From assembly GCF_004770265.1 (NCBI RefSeq), contig NZ_RQGQ01000017.1, positions 620,001-684,000 on the forward strand: 64,000 nucleotides of DNA, written 5' to 3'. Position numbers and translations under genes: made by a program. The notes below the pieces were generated by a model. It was not told where the DNA came from. It did no database searches and saw only the letters and a program-made list of their open reading frames with translations. Within the stretch, counting starts at the first letter, position 1. Each line of letters begins with the position of its first letter. This DNA is from Leptospira congkakensis. GTDB lineage: Bacteria; Spirochaetota; Leptospiria; Leptospirales; Leptospiraceae. This document shows, one piece after another, positions 44,606 through 54,799 of this stretch.

Positions 44606-45424
44606 ATGAAACGTTTTTCGGTAATACTATTACTCTTTCTCACTGCAATCGGAGAGATGACACCGGACCAGTCCAGTTCCAAAGCGACTCAGTTAATTCG
44701 TGTTAGCTATGGACTTAAGGATAACTACGAGTTTCTACGCATTTTGAATTCCACAATCAGCAACAGAGGAACGGAAGACCAAAAAAAATACTTCAAACGT
44801 TGTGTTCAACACCATATCGAATCAGAAATTCTCCATTTGCAAATGGACTTGGGAAGATCCTATTCAGAACTCAGAAGGACACAAGGGCTTCTCATTCAAC
44901 TTTATATTTATGTTTTAGAAGATGAAATTGAAGAATTGGAAATTGAATTGGGTCGGCTTGCTCGACTTGCCAACGGAAAAGAAAAAACAGAAACCAAACT
45001 CTATCTTCGTTTGGGGTATCGCGAAATTGCTGTTGCCAAACAGAAATTACTCGTGGGTAAAAATATCAGACCTTATTTATATCTAATGAAACTCCAAGAG
45101 TTGGCCTATTCTTTAAAATCACTCAAACAATCCGAAAAGTATATTGTCCTTCTCGGGTTGTTACATGATTCCGTTGATGAATTTGATAAAGAAACTCGAA
45201 CTTTTACAGATATGGTGCATGAAGTAAATCGTATCATTTTTAATGATCGTGAAAAGTATTTACGTTTGCTTTATGATAGTCATTTTGATTCCTATGGATC
45301 CTTGGACTATTACGAACTTATTTGGAAACAACCAGATTTACATGAATTGGCGACAGGGATTCCCGGATTCGATCCGTCTTATGTAAGAAACCCAGAAGAA
45401 GCCACACCTCCTAGTTTTAAATAG
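44606..45424 (+). CDS. Exported helical protein, first gene of the 44.6-51.5 kb operon
   Basis: A 272-residue protein with an N-terminal hydrophobic segment (FSVILLLFLTAIGEM). The remainder is strongly helical with heptad-like segments (VLEDEIEELEIELGRLARLA, LYLRLGYREIAVAKQKLLVG) and may be a tetratricopeptide-type or coiled-coil scaffold. The next gene starts 2 bases later. I do not recognise the family. Confidence 0.7.
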   Translation: MKRFSVILLLFLTAIGEMTPDQSSSKATQLIRVSYGLKDNYEFLRILNSTISNRGTEDQKKYFKRCVQHHIESEILHLQMDLGRSYSELRRTQGLLIQLYIYVLEDEIEELEIELGRLARLANGKEKTETKLYLRLGYREIAVAKQKLLVGKNIRPYLYLMKLQELAYSLKSLKQSEKYIVLLGLLHDSVDEFDKETRTFTDMVHEVNRIIFNDREKYLRLLYDSHFDSYGSLDYYELIWKQPDLHELATGIPGFDPSYVRNPEEATPPSFK

Positions 45425-45426
45425 TT

Positions 45427-46089
45427 ATGCGATCATTCATTTGGGAATTTCCCCTCACCGCCGGATTTTCATTATTTCTTTTTGTTTTGTACCCTGTTGT
45501 TTCTATTTTTTTTCCAGATTTGATTGGTGTTTATTTTATAGCAACACCCGGTGAATTCGAACCCATCAACTGGATACTTTCTACTTTCTTTCACGGATCA
45601 GGCGCCCATTTACTTTCTAATCTATTTTTTCTATTACTCCTCGGTAGAGTTGTGGAAAATCGAGTTGGTAAAGAGAAATGGTTATTGTTTTATTTTATGG
45701 CAGGAATATTGTCCGTGTTAGGTGATGCTATCGTTCGGGGTTTGATTTTAGGTGATCGAACTCCGATTGTAGGAGCCAGTGGGGCCATTTCTGGTTTGGC
45801 ATCAGCAGCAACATTACTTTCTCCTTTTCGTTTTCCAATATCAAAAACAAAATCCATTCCTTTTCCCGTATTTCTTTTCGGTTGGATGATGGTATATTCT
45901 GATGTGACCAATTTGTTTGCTAGGGATCAGGTGGCGCACTGGGCTCATCTCGGTGGTTTTTTCTCGGTCTTCGTAACGAGTTACTTACTCGGTGACAAAG
46001 AAAGGCGAGAAATCAGACAGGGCTTTCTTCTAAACTTTACCTTTTTTACATTGACTATCATTCTTCTTTTTTTTATCAACAATAGGTAA
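45427..46089 (+). CDS. Rhomboid family intramembrane serine protease
   Basis: A 220-residue membrane protein with six hydrophobic segments. The rhomboid catalytic serine is in VGASGAISGLA (GASG motif, near residue 117) and the histidine in VAHWAHLGGFF (near 178); the loop-1 region HGSGAHLLSNLFFL is the expected HxxxN-like helix 2. It would cut membrane-bound partners, which could include its operon mate upstream or downstream. The next gene starts inside its stop codon. Confidence 0.88.
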   Translation: MRSFIWEFPLTAGFSLFLFVLYPVVSIFFPDLIGVYFIATPGEFEPINWILSTFFHGSGAHLLSNLFFLLLLGRVVENRVGKEKWLLFYFMAGILSVLGDAIVRGLILGDRTPIVGASGAISGLASAATLLSPFRFPISKTKSIPFPVFLFGWMMVYSDVTNLFARDQVAHWAHLGGFFSVFVTSYLLGDKERREIRQGFLLNFTFFTLTIILLFFINNR

Positions 46090-47531
46090 TGAACTTAAAA
46101 TTTCGAGCGAAGGATTACACATCCGATGACTCGTTTGAATCAGCAGAATACGAGTATTTTGGGAATGAAACTGAAGGATGGGAGATCAAAAGGAATGGTA
46201 CACCTTACCTACATTTAGGCCCAGGTTACATCCCTCTCAAAACCATTTCTTGTGGTGTTTGTTCCACTGATATAGACCGACGTTTTTTACCTTTTCCTTT
46301 GCCTCAAATCATTGGGCATGAAGTCCTAGCGGAAGGTCTCGGTGAAAACCAAGGCAAACAATTTGTAGTCGAAATCAACGATACCTACGAAGCTCGCGGA
46401 GACCAAAACTCAGACCAATTTTGCAAAGAAGGAATTCCTACGCATTCCCCAGAAAGACGAGTGCTTGGAATTGACAGACTTCCTGGTGGGTTCGGACCTT
46501 ATATTCTCGCCCCAGTCCATGCGGCAATTTCACTCGAGGGAGTTTCTCCCAAAGCAGCGGTTCTGATGGAACCTTTTGCCGCCGCCTTACAGGCCATCCT
46601 TGCTTCTCCTCCAAAACCAGGAGACCATGTGGCGGTTCTTGGCCCCCGTCGTTTAGGTAGTTTGATTTTAGCAGCACTTGCATCCTACCGAAAAACCAAT
46701 AATTCTGATTTTCGCATAACGGCCATCACAAGACATGATCATTTGGTGGCCTTATCTAAGTCTATGGGAGCTGATGAAGTTGTTGATCTTCGCAAAACGG
46801 ACATTAGTCAGTTGAAGAGTCAATTTGATATTGTTTACGATACTACTTCTACGACTTCAGGATTTGAATCTGCTTTACAAATTGCCAAAAGGGAAGTCCA
46901 TTTAAAAACCACGAATGGCCAAGTAATGGCCGGGATCGCCCATTTGACAGAACTTGTAGTGGATGAACTTTCCATCCTTCCTTACACAGAATCAAATGTT
47001 TTGTTTCATTGGAAAAAGGAAAACCGAACCAACCAGAATGTATTTGTGTTTGGTGGTGTTTCAGAGTCCGTTAAAGAAAATCTAAAAAAACAATTCACAG
47101 TTTTTGAAGGGAGTGTTTCTGAAGCAGAGAACATTTTAAATTCAGAAAAATTTTCCAATCATTTGCCTCGATTTGATCTAGTGGTTGTTTCCAACCCAGA
47201 AGAATTGAGTTTGGCAATTCGTCCGAACCCAAACCATGAAAATTCTTTGGTTCGTCCTAGAGGAGCTATTCTTGTGGATTCTAGTACTGGAAACTTATGG
47301 TCAGAAGAGGCAAACCTTGTGGCAAAGTTTTTTATCGACGGAAAAGAAATTCATAGTTCTCGTTGTGGAGATTTTCATATGGCAATCTCTTTACTTCGTG
47401 ACAATCCCGATATCACAAAGGCATTAGAAACCAATTTGATTTCTCATCGATTTCCTTCTGACCAGTTGGAATTGGCATATACAACAGCAAAAGATCCATC
47501 AAGCGTTAAGGTAGTAGTCGACTTTACATAA
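46089..47531 (+). CDS. Divergent MDR (zinc alcohol dehydrogenase-like) protein
   Basis: A 480-residue protein, longer than the 350 usual for the family. Catalytic-site pieces are recognisable: ISCGVCSTDIDRR and IIGHEVLAEG. The four-cysteine structural zinc loop is missing. The Rossmann motif VAVLGPRRLGSLIL lacks the regular GxGxxG. The C-terminal 200 residues (from about FVFGGVSESVKENL) do not look like the MDR core and include VRPRGAILVDSS-like elements. It is co-transcribed with the 818-residue protein and its reaction is not predictable. Confidence 0.72.
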   Translation: MNLKFRAKDYTSDDSFESAEYEYFGNETEGWEIKRNGTPYLHLGPGYIPLKTISCGVCSTDIDRRFLPFPLPQIIGHEVLAEGLGENQGKQFVVEINDTYEARGDQNSDQFCKEGIPTHSPERRVLGIDRLPGGFGPYILAPVHAAISLEGVSPKAAVLMEPFAAALQAILASPPKPGDHVAVLGPRRLGSLILAALASYRKTNNSDFRITAITRHDHLVALSKSMGADEVVDLRKTDISQLKSQFDIVYDTTSTTSGFESALQIAKREVHLKTTNGQVMAGIAHLTELVVDELSILPYTESNVLFHWKKENRTNQNVFVFGGVSESVKENLKKQFTVFEGSVSEAENILNSEKFSNHLPRFDLVVVSNPEELSLAIRPNPNHENSLVRPRGAILVDSSTGNLWSEEANLVAKFFIDGKEIHSSRCGDFHMAISLLRDNPDITKALETNLISHRFPSDQLELAYTTAKDPSSVKVVVDFT

Positions 47532-47535
47532 GTTT

Positions 47536-49992
47536 ATGACAGAAGAGAAACAAATCCACACCTCCCTTGGTCCCGTCCTCGTTCCCGTAGAAGCTGGACT
47601 TTGGGAGATTGACCTCACACATCTTAGGATCTTTTTTGGGCTTTCCATTTTATCTCGCACCATTGGGGAAGAGATTGGAAACCAGTTACATTCCCTTCCT
47701 GGTGATTTGTCTTTCACATACAAAATCAATCCTAACATCAACCATGAGTTGGTGGATATGCACATCCAACATGTGCAAGTGTTTGCAAGGGCAGGGATTC
47801 TAAAAGATTGGGTTTTGTTTCGCGAACAATTTGAAGAAAACTTACGTTTTGTATTTGGTTCTTTCCAACAACAATCAGTTGCTAAAAAAATTCACCCAGA
47901 GTTTTACGGAGAAGATCCTAATCGAAATTCCTCGGTAGCATTATTATTTCCCTTTGAAACTGAATTTGTTCATGATTCTGGTTATTACATACTCATGGAA
48001 AGAGTCGCTAGCCAATATAGGATCGGTGATTTTTTTCTTCGCATAACAATTGATACTAGAGAAGATGGATGTTTGAATTTAAATAATATCAAACATGAAA
48101 TCATTAGTGATGCGCATACAAGAACTTATATCGCCGGTGCCTCGAAAATCAGTGAGTCACTTAGCACTGGAATTATCAATGCGGCCCAAAAAGGGGAAAC
48201 TTTTTACGAAGAGGAAAATAGTCATTTTAGTAAGGTATTTTCGCAAATTGAAAAAACTCCATTAGGAAAGCTAACGAATATTAGTTTTTATTGGGAAGAA
48301 CAATACCGAAATTTAATTTTGAGTTCGGATCCTAGTGTTCCATTATCCATTCTTAAAAAACTTTTTCTTTTGTTGGAAGATTCCTCAGCTTCAAAAAAAA
48401 TCAAAGAAGGAAATACCATCCGTGCCGTGATCGGAAAGGTTTCTGTTTATGTGGATCTTTCCCGTTTGGATCGTGTTCTCAATTTTAGTATCAACCAAAA
48501 AAGAACCTTACTTGATTCTAATTTTTATTTAAAACGGATGCCCCTTTTGGAAGAGATTGCCAATGGAAAGGGACATACTTTTAATTTTGATGGTGTTCAT
48601 ATTTTTTTGATCCATCATATTACTTCGGAAATCATTTCGTTGATTGAAACATTCAGAAGATTAAAAGTTAGTTCGTTGGACGTCGCCTTTGTTAAGTATG
48701 GTGGTAATATTCCGCCTGTTTATTTAGACATTTTATTAGACATCCCAACGGAAACGTTTTTTATGGCAGGTCTTGAATTCAAACTCACGCAAAACAATAC
48801 TCCTTATTATGGCGTATCTCCTTTGTACAGTGACTTTGAAAACCATTCTACGTTTCGCCACAAACTCGAAGATGCTAAATTAGGATTTTTTGATGCCATG
48901 AGAAGGTTGGCAATATTTTTGTTTTTAAACAAACTATTGTCTATCATATCCAAAAATGAAAAATTACTTTTAATTGAAGATGGTGGTTATGTAGCACCAA
49001 TATTAAACGAACGTGCATTAGATGGTATTTCGTTTGGTGCTGTTTTGGATGAGTTTTGGGTAGAATCTAAAGATAGTTCGTTAAGAGACAAACCATTCGG
49101 TGAAATTCTAAAATCGTATGTGATCGGAACTGTTGAACATACACGAAATGGATACGATCGTTTGGTCAAAGTGAAAGAAGAGAAAAAAACATTATTTTTA
49201 CCGGCTTTTTCCATTGCCATTTCGAATGAAAAAACTAAGGAAGAATCTAAGGAAGTAGCTCGTTCTATTTTGAATGCCTTAGACAATACCCTGCATGGAA
49301 TTGGAAAGGTATTGTCTAAGAGAAAACTTCTTCTACTTGGATCCAAAGGGAACATCGGTGGGTTTTTAAAAAAATACCTAATCGGTGGATTCCTTCACGA
49401 AAACAATTTAGATATTTTAGAAGTAGATCGAAAGTTCGAATTAAAATCCGAAGGGAAGTTTGTCAAATCTGATTTCAATCGCGTATCTGAACTTGAATTT
49501 GCCGAAATAGATTTAATCATTGGTGTGACTGGAGAATCTATCATTTCGCCAAAAACATGGGAATCTTGGATTCTGAATAGTAAACACAAACAATTGTTTA
49601 TTGCTTCTGGTTCTACAAAAACAGTTGAGTTTGCAGATTTTATCAAATGGACAAATGAACTCAATCTTTCAGCGAATCCAAAGTTAGGTGGAGAAAATTT
49701 AAAAGTTTCCTTTCATCGGATTTTAGACCCGCAAACCCAGATGGATTTAGGTTCTAAGATCCTTTTTCAATTACCTGAAAAAAACATTCAAAAGGAAGTG
49801 TTTCTGGTCAGTGATGGGAGTCCGGTAAACTTTTTGTTTTTTGGTGTTCCTACAGAATCAATGGATCCAATCATTTCACAACTTGCAAGTGTCTCTTTGG
49901 GAATGGTCAATTATTATAAATCTAAAAACCTCCCAAACCCAGATTTATATGCAGTTGATCACCAAATCAATGTTTGGGGAAATTTTTTGTGA
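47536..49992 (+). CDS. 818-residue protein with S-adenosylhomocysteinase-like C-terminal half
   Basis: I do not recognise the N-terminal about 450 residues (beta-rich, no signal peptide or membrane segment). From about 475 the sequence follows the layout of adenosylhomocysteinase: [13 protein letters not shown] (475-487) resembles its DDGGDLT region, [11 protein letters not shown] its ETTTGVHRL, and [18 protein letters not shown] (597-614) its NAD-binding [22 protein letters not shown] and [17 protein letters not shown] resemble the later NAD-side segments. Catalytic residues are not kept in an obvious way. It might use NAD on a nucleoside-like or quite different substrate. Overlaps the Nudix gene (GTGA). 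Confidence 0.6.
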   Translation: MTEEKQIHTSLGPVLVPVEAGLWEIDLTHLRIFFGLSILSRTIGEEIGNQLHSLPGDLSFTYKINPNINHELVDMHIQHVQVFARAGILKDWVLFREQFEENLRFVFGSFQQQSVAKKIHPEFYGEDPNRNSSVALLFPFETEFVHDSGYYILMERVASQYRIGDFFLRITIDTREDGCLNLNNIKHEIISDAHTRTYIAGASKISESLSTGIINAAQKGETFYEEENSHFSKVFSQIEKTPLGKLTNISFYWEEQYRNLILSSDPSVPLSILKKLFLLLEDSSASKKIKEGNTIRAVIGKVSVYVDLSRLDRVLNFSINQKRTLLDSNFYLKRMPLLEEIANGKGHTFNFDGVHIFLIHHITSEIISLIETFRRLKVSSLDVAFVKYGGNIPPVYLDILLDIPTETFFMAGLEFKLTQNNTPYYGVSPLYSDFENHSTFRHKLEDAKLGFFDAMRRLAIFLFLNKLLSIISKNEKLLLIEDGGYVAPILNERALDGISFGAVLDEFWVESKDSSLRDKPFGEILKSYVIGTVEHTRNGYDRLVKVKEEKKTLFLPAFSIAISNEKTKEESKEVARSILNALDNTLHGIGKVLSKRKLLLLGSKGNIGGFLKKYLIGGFLHENNLDILEVDRKFELKSEGKFVKSDFNRVSELEFAEIDLIIGVTGESIISPKTWESWILNSKHKQLFIASGSTKTVEFADFIKWTNELNLSANPKLGGENLKVSFHRILDPQTQMDLGSKILFQLPEKNIQKEVFLVSDGSPVNFLFFGVPTESMDPIISQLASVSLGMVNYYKSKNLPNPDLYAVDHQINVWGNFL

Positions 49993-50411
49993 GCAAACAC
50001 GGTTTTTTTCAAATCACCCAGAAATTGTTTCTTCGTAATGGCGAAAACTTATTGGTTATGCGAGATAGAAAGTCTGGCCATGGTGATTTACCCGGTGGCA
50101 GAATGAATGAAGACGAATTCTTTTCTGATTGGTCAGAAAGTATCTTTCGTGAAGTAACAGAAGAATTAGGCGAAGAAGTTAAAGTTACCGTTAATCCTGA
50201 ACCAATTTTTATTCATAAACATCTGGTAAATGAAGGAAATATCCCCTGCGTAATCATCGCATATACCGCAAATTTAGTGAGTGGTGAAATTCAATTATCA
50301 GATGAACATGACTTTATGGACTGGGTAAATATAAGAACCTTTGATCCATCAAAACTTTTTTCGGAGTACATGTTGGATGCAGTCCAACTCTATTTAAAGA
50401 AATATGCATAA
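49989..50411 (+). CDS. Nudix hydrolase
   Basis: A 140-residue protein whose GTG 49989 overlaps the previous stop. The Nudix box is [19 protein letters not shown] followed by [10 protein letters not shown]; compared with Gx5Ex7REUxEE there are three extra residues between the first glutamate and the REVTEE part. [17 protein letters not shown] precedes it. It probably hydrolyses a nucleoside diphosphate derivative; being in this operon suggests a nucleotide-linked metabolite. Confidence 0.87.
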   Translation: MSKHGFFQITQKLFLRNGENLLVMRDRKSGHGDLPGGRMNEDEFFSDWSESIFREVTEELGEEVKVTVNPEPIFIHKHLVNEGNIPCVIIAYTANLVSGEIQLSDEHDFMDWVNIRTFDPSKLFSEYMLDAVQLYLKKYA

Positions 50412-51549
50412 TTTATATGTTCCACCTTATAAAATTCTTCTTTTTATTGTTTTGTTTGGATTTGGTTTTTTTTCTGCTTCTATTCTCAAAGACGACCAAA
50501 CCACCTTACCAAAGTTTGATATACCAAAACCGGATATCAGTTTCGATTTTAATATAAATTTAGATTTCAATTTTAGTAAACCAGAGGTTGATGAAGAAAT
50601 TCAAAAACCCAATAAACCTTGGAACGAAGTTTTCATCCAAACAAACGGAACAGATCGTAAATATGGTAATTTAGTTGGGATTCAATTGGTTTTACAACCG
50701 GAAGACTTTGTAAAAGAAGAATGGTGGAAAGAAAAAATTGAAGAAACTCTAAATAAAGGAAAATCATCTGGGATATTTGACCGAAAAACAATTGTTATAT
50801 TCCCTGAACATACAGGAACTGGATTAGTATTTTTAGATGAAAAATCTAGATTTTTGAATGCAGAATCTTTGGAAAAAGCACTAAAAACCAAAGGTGAGAA
50901 TTTTTCAGTTTCAGATTTGATTTATTTGAAATCGGAAAAAATGGCAGAAGTTTATGTTAGAACTTTTTCTGAATTAGCAAAACAATACAATGTCCCTATT
51001 TTGGGTGGTACCATTATTTTACCGAATCCAAAAATTGTGAAAGGTAACTTGGTTCTTGATCTGAAAGGTCCATTGTACAATGTAGCCATTCCTTTTTCAG
51101 CTGATGGAAAGTTAATGGATCCACTCGTTAAAAAATCAGTTCTAACAGAAGAAGAAGTTTCCATTCTTACGCCTGGGGAACCAACTCAGGATCGTGTTTG
51201 GGTGGTTCCTGGATGGAAAGTTGCTATTTTCATTGGGCAGGAAGTTTTTGATTCTAATCTTTATAACCGCCTTGCCGGAAAACCGATTGATGGTTTGATT
51301 TCCCCTTCTGCATCCTATCCAAATATGAAATGGCAAAACCTTGATTTAGAAGATTCTAATGTTTGGAAAGGGGAAGGTTTGCCAAAATATATAAAATCAA
51401 CAAAAGCCCAAGACCTTGTCCAAGTGTTTATGTCTGGGCATTTATTTGGGAAAAGTTGGAACGGAAAAACATTTAACTTAAGAGACTTTTCCAATGAGGA
51501 TCAGGTGGGATCGGTAGAAAGCCCTACAATCTTAAATTTGTACTTTTAG
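50404..51549 (+). CDS. Membrane-anchored nitrilase-like protein lacking the catalytic cysteine
   Basis: A 381-residue protein with one N-terminal membrane helix ([18 protein letters not shown]) and an acidic, proline-rich stalk. The body follows the carbon-nitrogen hydrolase fold: [11 protein letters not shown] (glutamate at 135), [32 protein letters not shown] (lysine near 243), and [20 protein letters not shown] then [10 protein letters not shown]. At the elbow where nitrilases have ICYD the sequence is FIGQE, so the cysteine is a glycine (278). Either a non-catalytic or an altered-chemistry member. Overlaps the Nudix stop by 8 bases. Confidence 0.68.
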   Translation: MHNLYVPPYKILLFIVLFGFGFFSASILKDDQTTLPKFDIPKPDISFDFNINLDFNFSKPEVDEEIQKPNKPWNEVFIQTNGTDRKYGNLVGIQLVLQPEDFVKEEWWKEKIEETLNKGKSSGIFDRKTIVIFPEHTGTGLVFLDEKSRFLNAESLEKALKTKGENFSVSDLIYLKSEKMAEVYVRTFSELAKQYNVPILGGTIILPNPKIVKGNLVLDLKGPLYNVAIPFSADGKLMDPLVKKSVLTEEEVSILTPGEPTQDRVWVVPGWKVAIFIGQEVFDSNLYNRLAGKPIDGLISPSASYPNMKWQNLDLEDSNVWKGEGLPKYIKSTKAQDLVQVFMSGHLFGKSWNGKTFNLRDFSNEDQVGSVESPTILNLYF

Positions 51550-51648
51550 TTTTCTCGGGATTGTTCTGGTTTTTCGAATTTTTAATTTTGTGGTCAGGCC
51601 TAAAATCGATTTGACAGGGCGTTCCTTTCCTCAAAAATTTTCAGAGTT

Positions 51649-51846
51649 ATGCCACAGAAGTCCCTTCCAAAAAATGAGTTCTATGTAAAATGCCCTTTGT
51701 ATTCTAAAGGACTCTCCATTTGTCCTAGTTCCAAAGATCGTTTACAAACGGAAGATCTGGAAAGGCTCACTTCCCATTGTATTACTGACACTTACAAAAC
51801 TTGTGATATCTTTTCCGCGAAAAAAGAAAAGGAACAGGCTGCTTAA
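51649..51846 (+). CDS. Small four-cysteine protein
   Basis: A 65-residue soluble protein. The four cysteines (VKCPL, SICPS, SHCIT, KTCDI) are spaced roughly 10-20 residues apart, so could bind a metal or iron-sulfur cluster. Its stop codon overlaps the end of the opposite-strand lipoprotein gene by 4 bases. No family recognised. Confidence 0.6.
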   Translation: MPQKSLPKNEFYVKCPLYSKGLSICPSSKDRLQTEDLERLTSHCITDTYKTCDIFSAKKEKEQAA

Positions 51847-52973
51847 CCATCATTCATTTTTCTAACTTTTTTGAAATAATCGTAAATCATCCAGTCATCT
51901 GCTGAAAAATTAAGATCATCTAACACAAGTTCCCCTCGTTTACTTTCGTAAACGATTCTGTCACCTGCGACTCCCCACAACCTTTCGATAAAAAATGGAA
52001 AATGTTCCTTTTTCCCTGAGACCTTCCATTTCATAGGTTGGTTGGGATCATTCTGGTTGGTGGCAATAAATTCGTCTTTCCCACTCATCCGCCAGGAAAA
52101 AGCTTCACGGGTTACAATGGGAATCCCTCGATTGATGGAAGGATTTTTACCCTGATGGTAAACGACTTCTTTTAGATAAAGATCACCAATTTTTCCCCCA
52201 ACAACATATCCTGAAATACCGTTGTTGTAATAAAATCTTGGTAATACTATGTCTTTGGAAAGAAGTGCCACTCGTTTGGATTCTAAGTTTAAAAAGAATA
52301 AATTGTATGATCCTCCAATTCCAGACCAGACCAAAAATTCATTTCCAATCGATGTTATATGATAATGTGTTTTTAATTTTGGATAGGGAGTCGGAAAAAG
52401 ATCTCCAACTATGTACTTTTCTGGTTTGGAATTATTTCCTGTTTTTTCAACGAAGAGTTGGTTTTCAAAAAAATATAATAACAAATCACCTGAATTGGTA
52501 ATTGCCATTCCTGTTTTACAAGGGATATGTACAATGGATTCATGTTCCAGCGATGAGTCTGTGGTTGAATAACCAAACAAAGCACAACCACCGTATTGTT
52601 TGAGTGGGTATTGAACCGCCACAAAATTTCCGTTAGCTGAAATTTGAATCGAATCAGGTCTTAATTTTAGTTCAATAGAATTTCGACTGTCGTTTACTAA
52701 ATCTTTGAAAAATAGTGTTTTGTTTTCTGTCCAAATGATTTTGGTTCTGTCTTCTGAAAGTGCAAATAAACGAGGTTGGTTTGGTTTATTTTTGGAAAGT
52801 ATTTCTGAAGTGGGACGATTGGATGACAGTCTATCTTGTAAAAGAGCAAGTGCTTTTTCGTATTTTTCTTTTGAGATTAAATCTTCTATCTCTGAGACTA
52901 ACGATTCATGTTTTGATTGGCAAGAGAAAAGTAATAAAACTAAAACTGATATAAAAAAAGAAAATAATTTCAC
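51843..52973 (-). CDS. Lipoprotein with propeller-like body
   Basis: A 376-residue protein with lipobox LVLLLFSC (cysteine at 18). A short helical pair (VSEIEDLISKEKYEKALALL) resembling one tetratricopeptide unit is followed by repeated beta segments (RLFALSEDRTKIIWTE, IQISANGNFVAVQYP, GMAITNSGDLLLYF) typical of a WD40/Tol-type propeller. It overlaps the EcsC-like gene upstream by 4 bases. Function unknown; a surface or periplasmic interaction role is plausible. Confidence 0.72.
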   Translation of the reverse strand: MKLFSFFISVLVLLLFSCQSKHESLVSEIEDLISKEKYEKALALLQDRLSSNRPTSEILSKNKPNQPRLFALSEDRTKIIWTENKTLFFKDLVNDSRNSIELKLRPDSIQISANGNFVAVQYPLKQYGGCALFGYSTTDSSLEHESIVHIPCKTGMAITNSGDLLLYFFENQLFVEKTGNNSKPEKYIVGDLFPTPYPKLKTHYHITSIGNEFLVWSGIGGSYNLFFLNLESKRVALLSKDIVLPRFYYNNGISGYVVGGKIGDLYLKEVVYHQGKNPSINRGIPIVTREAFSWRMSGKDEFIATNQNDPNQPMKWKVSGKKEHFPFFIERLWGVAGDRIVYESKRGELVLDDLNFSADDWMIYDYFKKVRKMNDG

Positions 52974-53590
52974 TGAGACTCCAAAAACTCTCGAATTTCT
53001 TCTGCATGGATTTCTTTAGAAAAAAGTTCCATCGCGGTTTTGCCAACACGTTTTGTATCATAATAGGCGAAGGTTCCAGTCACTACGGCCCCACCGATCG
53101 GGATCCAACGCGCAAATTGTTTACGAATGATAGACTTGGAAATCAATAATCCTAATTTTTCCAACATCGTTTGAAATACTCTAACAGTCGTTGGGCGAAT
53201 CAAAATTTTTAAAGAAGATTCTTCAATAATTTTCCGGAACACTTGAGATCCGCCATGTTTAAACAGACAGTAAAGTAACAATTCCTTTGTGACTTGCACT
53301 TCCTTTCCGTACAGAGCAGCAATGTCTAAAATTAAATGCCCTTGGATACGATACACCAAAAGTAATTCGGGAAGGATACTAAGAATTCCCAGAGGGCCAG
53401 GAGGGAGGGAAAAAGTGGCGCTGATGAGTCCTGATTTAAACGATGCGTTTTGAACCAAATCTTGGATTAGATTGTCTGGAGGTTGGATTGTGGGTGCGTA
53501 GGGACTTCTGTAATCCTCTAAGCCGGCAAATAATTCGATAAGGCCGTCTAAAAAACCTTCGGATTTGACCTGAGATGGTGTTTCGTTCAC
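52970..53590 (-). CDS. EcsC-like protein
   Basis: A 206-residue protein with a glycine/proline-rich hydrophobic hairpin (GLISATFSLPPGPLGILSIL) and RIQGHLILDIAALYGKE, a layout seen in EcsC-family proteins, whose role in Bacillus is linked to an ABC transporter. Another hydrophobic segment (WIPIGGAVVTGTFAYYDT) is near 160-180. First gene of the pair with the propeller lipoprotein; divergent from prfA. Confidence 0.6.
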   Translation of the reverse strand: MNETPSQVKSEGFLDGLIELFAGLEDYRSPYAPTIQPPDNLIQDLVQNASFKSGLISATFSLPPGPLGILSILPELLLVYRIQGHLILDIAALYGKEVQVTKELLLYCLFKHGGSQVFRKIIEESSLKILIRPTTVRVFQTMLEKLGLLISKSIIRKQFARWIPIGGAVVTGTFAYYDTKRVGKTAMELFSKEIHAEEIREFLESQ

Positions 53591-53657
53591 GGGTTTCTGA
53601 AATCCTCGTTAGATTTTGGTTTATCAAAAACAGGCATTCTATATCCTTTCCATAGAC

Positions 53658-54719
53658 ATGATAGATAGATTGAAAAAAATTCAAGAAAAATACCTGCGTA
53701 TCGAGGATGAGCTCGCCAAAGCCACCGCATCCGATACTTTGAAGAATCTATCGAAAGAAAGATCTCGCCTAACGCCAGTATATACAAAAGCAGATGAGTA
53801 TTTAAAAATAACTAAAGATTGTGAAGACGCAAAATTACTCTTAGAGTCCGAAAATGATCCAGACATGCATTCCATGTTGAAGTCAGAAATTGAAGAGGGT
53901 GAAAAAAAACTCGAGGAACTTGCGAAAGAACTCGAAATCATGTTGTTACCACCAGATCCAAATTCTGGAAAAAGTATCCTCGTAGAAATTCGTGCTGGAA
54001 CTGGTGGGGAAGAGTCTGGATTATTTTGTGCACATCTATTTCGAATGTATAACAAGTATGCAGATAAAAAAGGAATCAGAACAGAAATTATCGATGCAAG
54101 TCCCACTGGGATCGGGGGTTTCAAAGAAGTTGTATTTTCTTTAGATGACGATAAAGCATACGATTTATTTAAATTTGAATCTGGAACCCACCGAGTACAA
54201 AGGATTCCTGAAACAGAATCTGGGGGAAGGATTCACACTTCTGCAGTAACTGTTGCTATACTTCCTGAAGCAGAGGAAAAAGAAGTAGAAATCAGAGAAA
54301 GTGACTTAAGAATTGACGTTTATCGGTCGTCAGGTGCTGGTGGTCAGCACGTTAACACAACTGACTCTGCGGTTAGGATTACACATATTCCTACCGGTAT
54401 TGTTGTAGCTTCACAGGAAGAACGTTCTCAAATCAAAAACCGTGACAAAGCAATGCGAGTTTTACGAGCAAGAATTGTTGATCAAATGGCAGATGCCGCA
54501 AAACAAAGCGCAGATGCTTTGAAAAAAGCACAAGTAGGGTCTGGGGATAGATCAGAACGAATTCGAACTTATAACTTTCCTCAAGGACGTTGTACAGACC
54601 ACCGAATTGGTTTTACGAGTCATAATTTACCTGCCATTATGGAAGGTGATTTGGACGAATTGATTGATGCTTTAGTACAAGAAGATAGATCAAAAAGATT
54701 GGCAGAAGCAAAAGCATAA
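53658..54719 (+). CDS. prfA: Peptide chain release factor 1
   Basis: A 353-residue class I release factor that reads UAA and UAG. ATG 53658 starts the conserved [19 protein letters not shown]. The peptidyl-hydrolase loop is [19 protein letters not shown]. The anticodon-like PxT element is read as PET in [21 protein letters not shown]2 has SPF instead, so this is RF1. No prmC is adjacent. Confidence 0.97.
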   Translation: MIDRLKKIQEKYLRIEDELAKATASDTLKNLSKERSRLTPVYTKADEYLKITKDCEDAKLLLESENDPDMHSMLKSEIEEGEKKLEELAKELEIMLLPPDPNSGKSILVEIRAGTGGEESGLFCAHLFRMYNKYADKKGIRTEIIDASPTGIGGFKEVVFSLDDDKAYDLFKFESGTHRVQRIPETESGGRIHTSAVTVAILPEAEEKEVEIRESDLRIDVYRSSGAGGQHVNTTDSAVRITHIPTGIVVASQEERSQIKNRDKAMRVLRARIVDQMADAAKQSADALKKAQVGSGDRSERIRTYNFPQGRCTDHRIGFTSHNLPAIMEGDLDELIDALVQEDRSKRLAEAKA

Positions 54720-54799
54720 AAAGTTTCTAAATTTTGTAGGAATTCGATTGATTCAGGCCGTTCGAATGTTATAAAAAATAGGTCAGGAATTTTCTTCAA

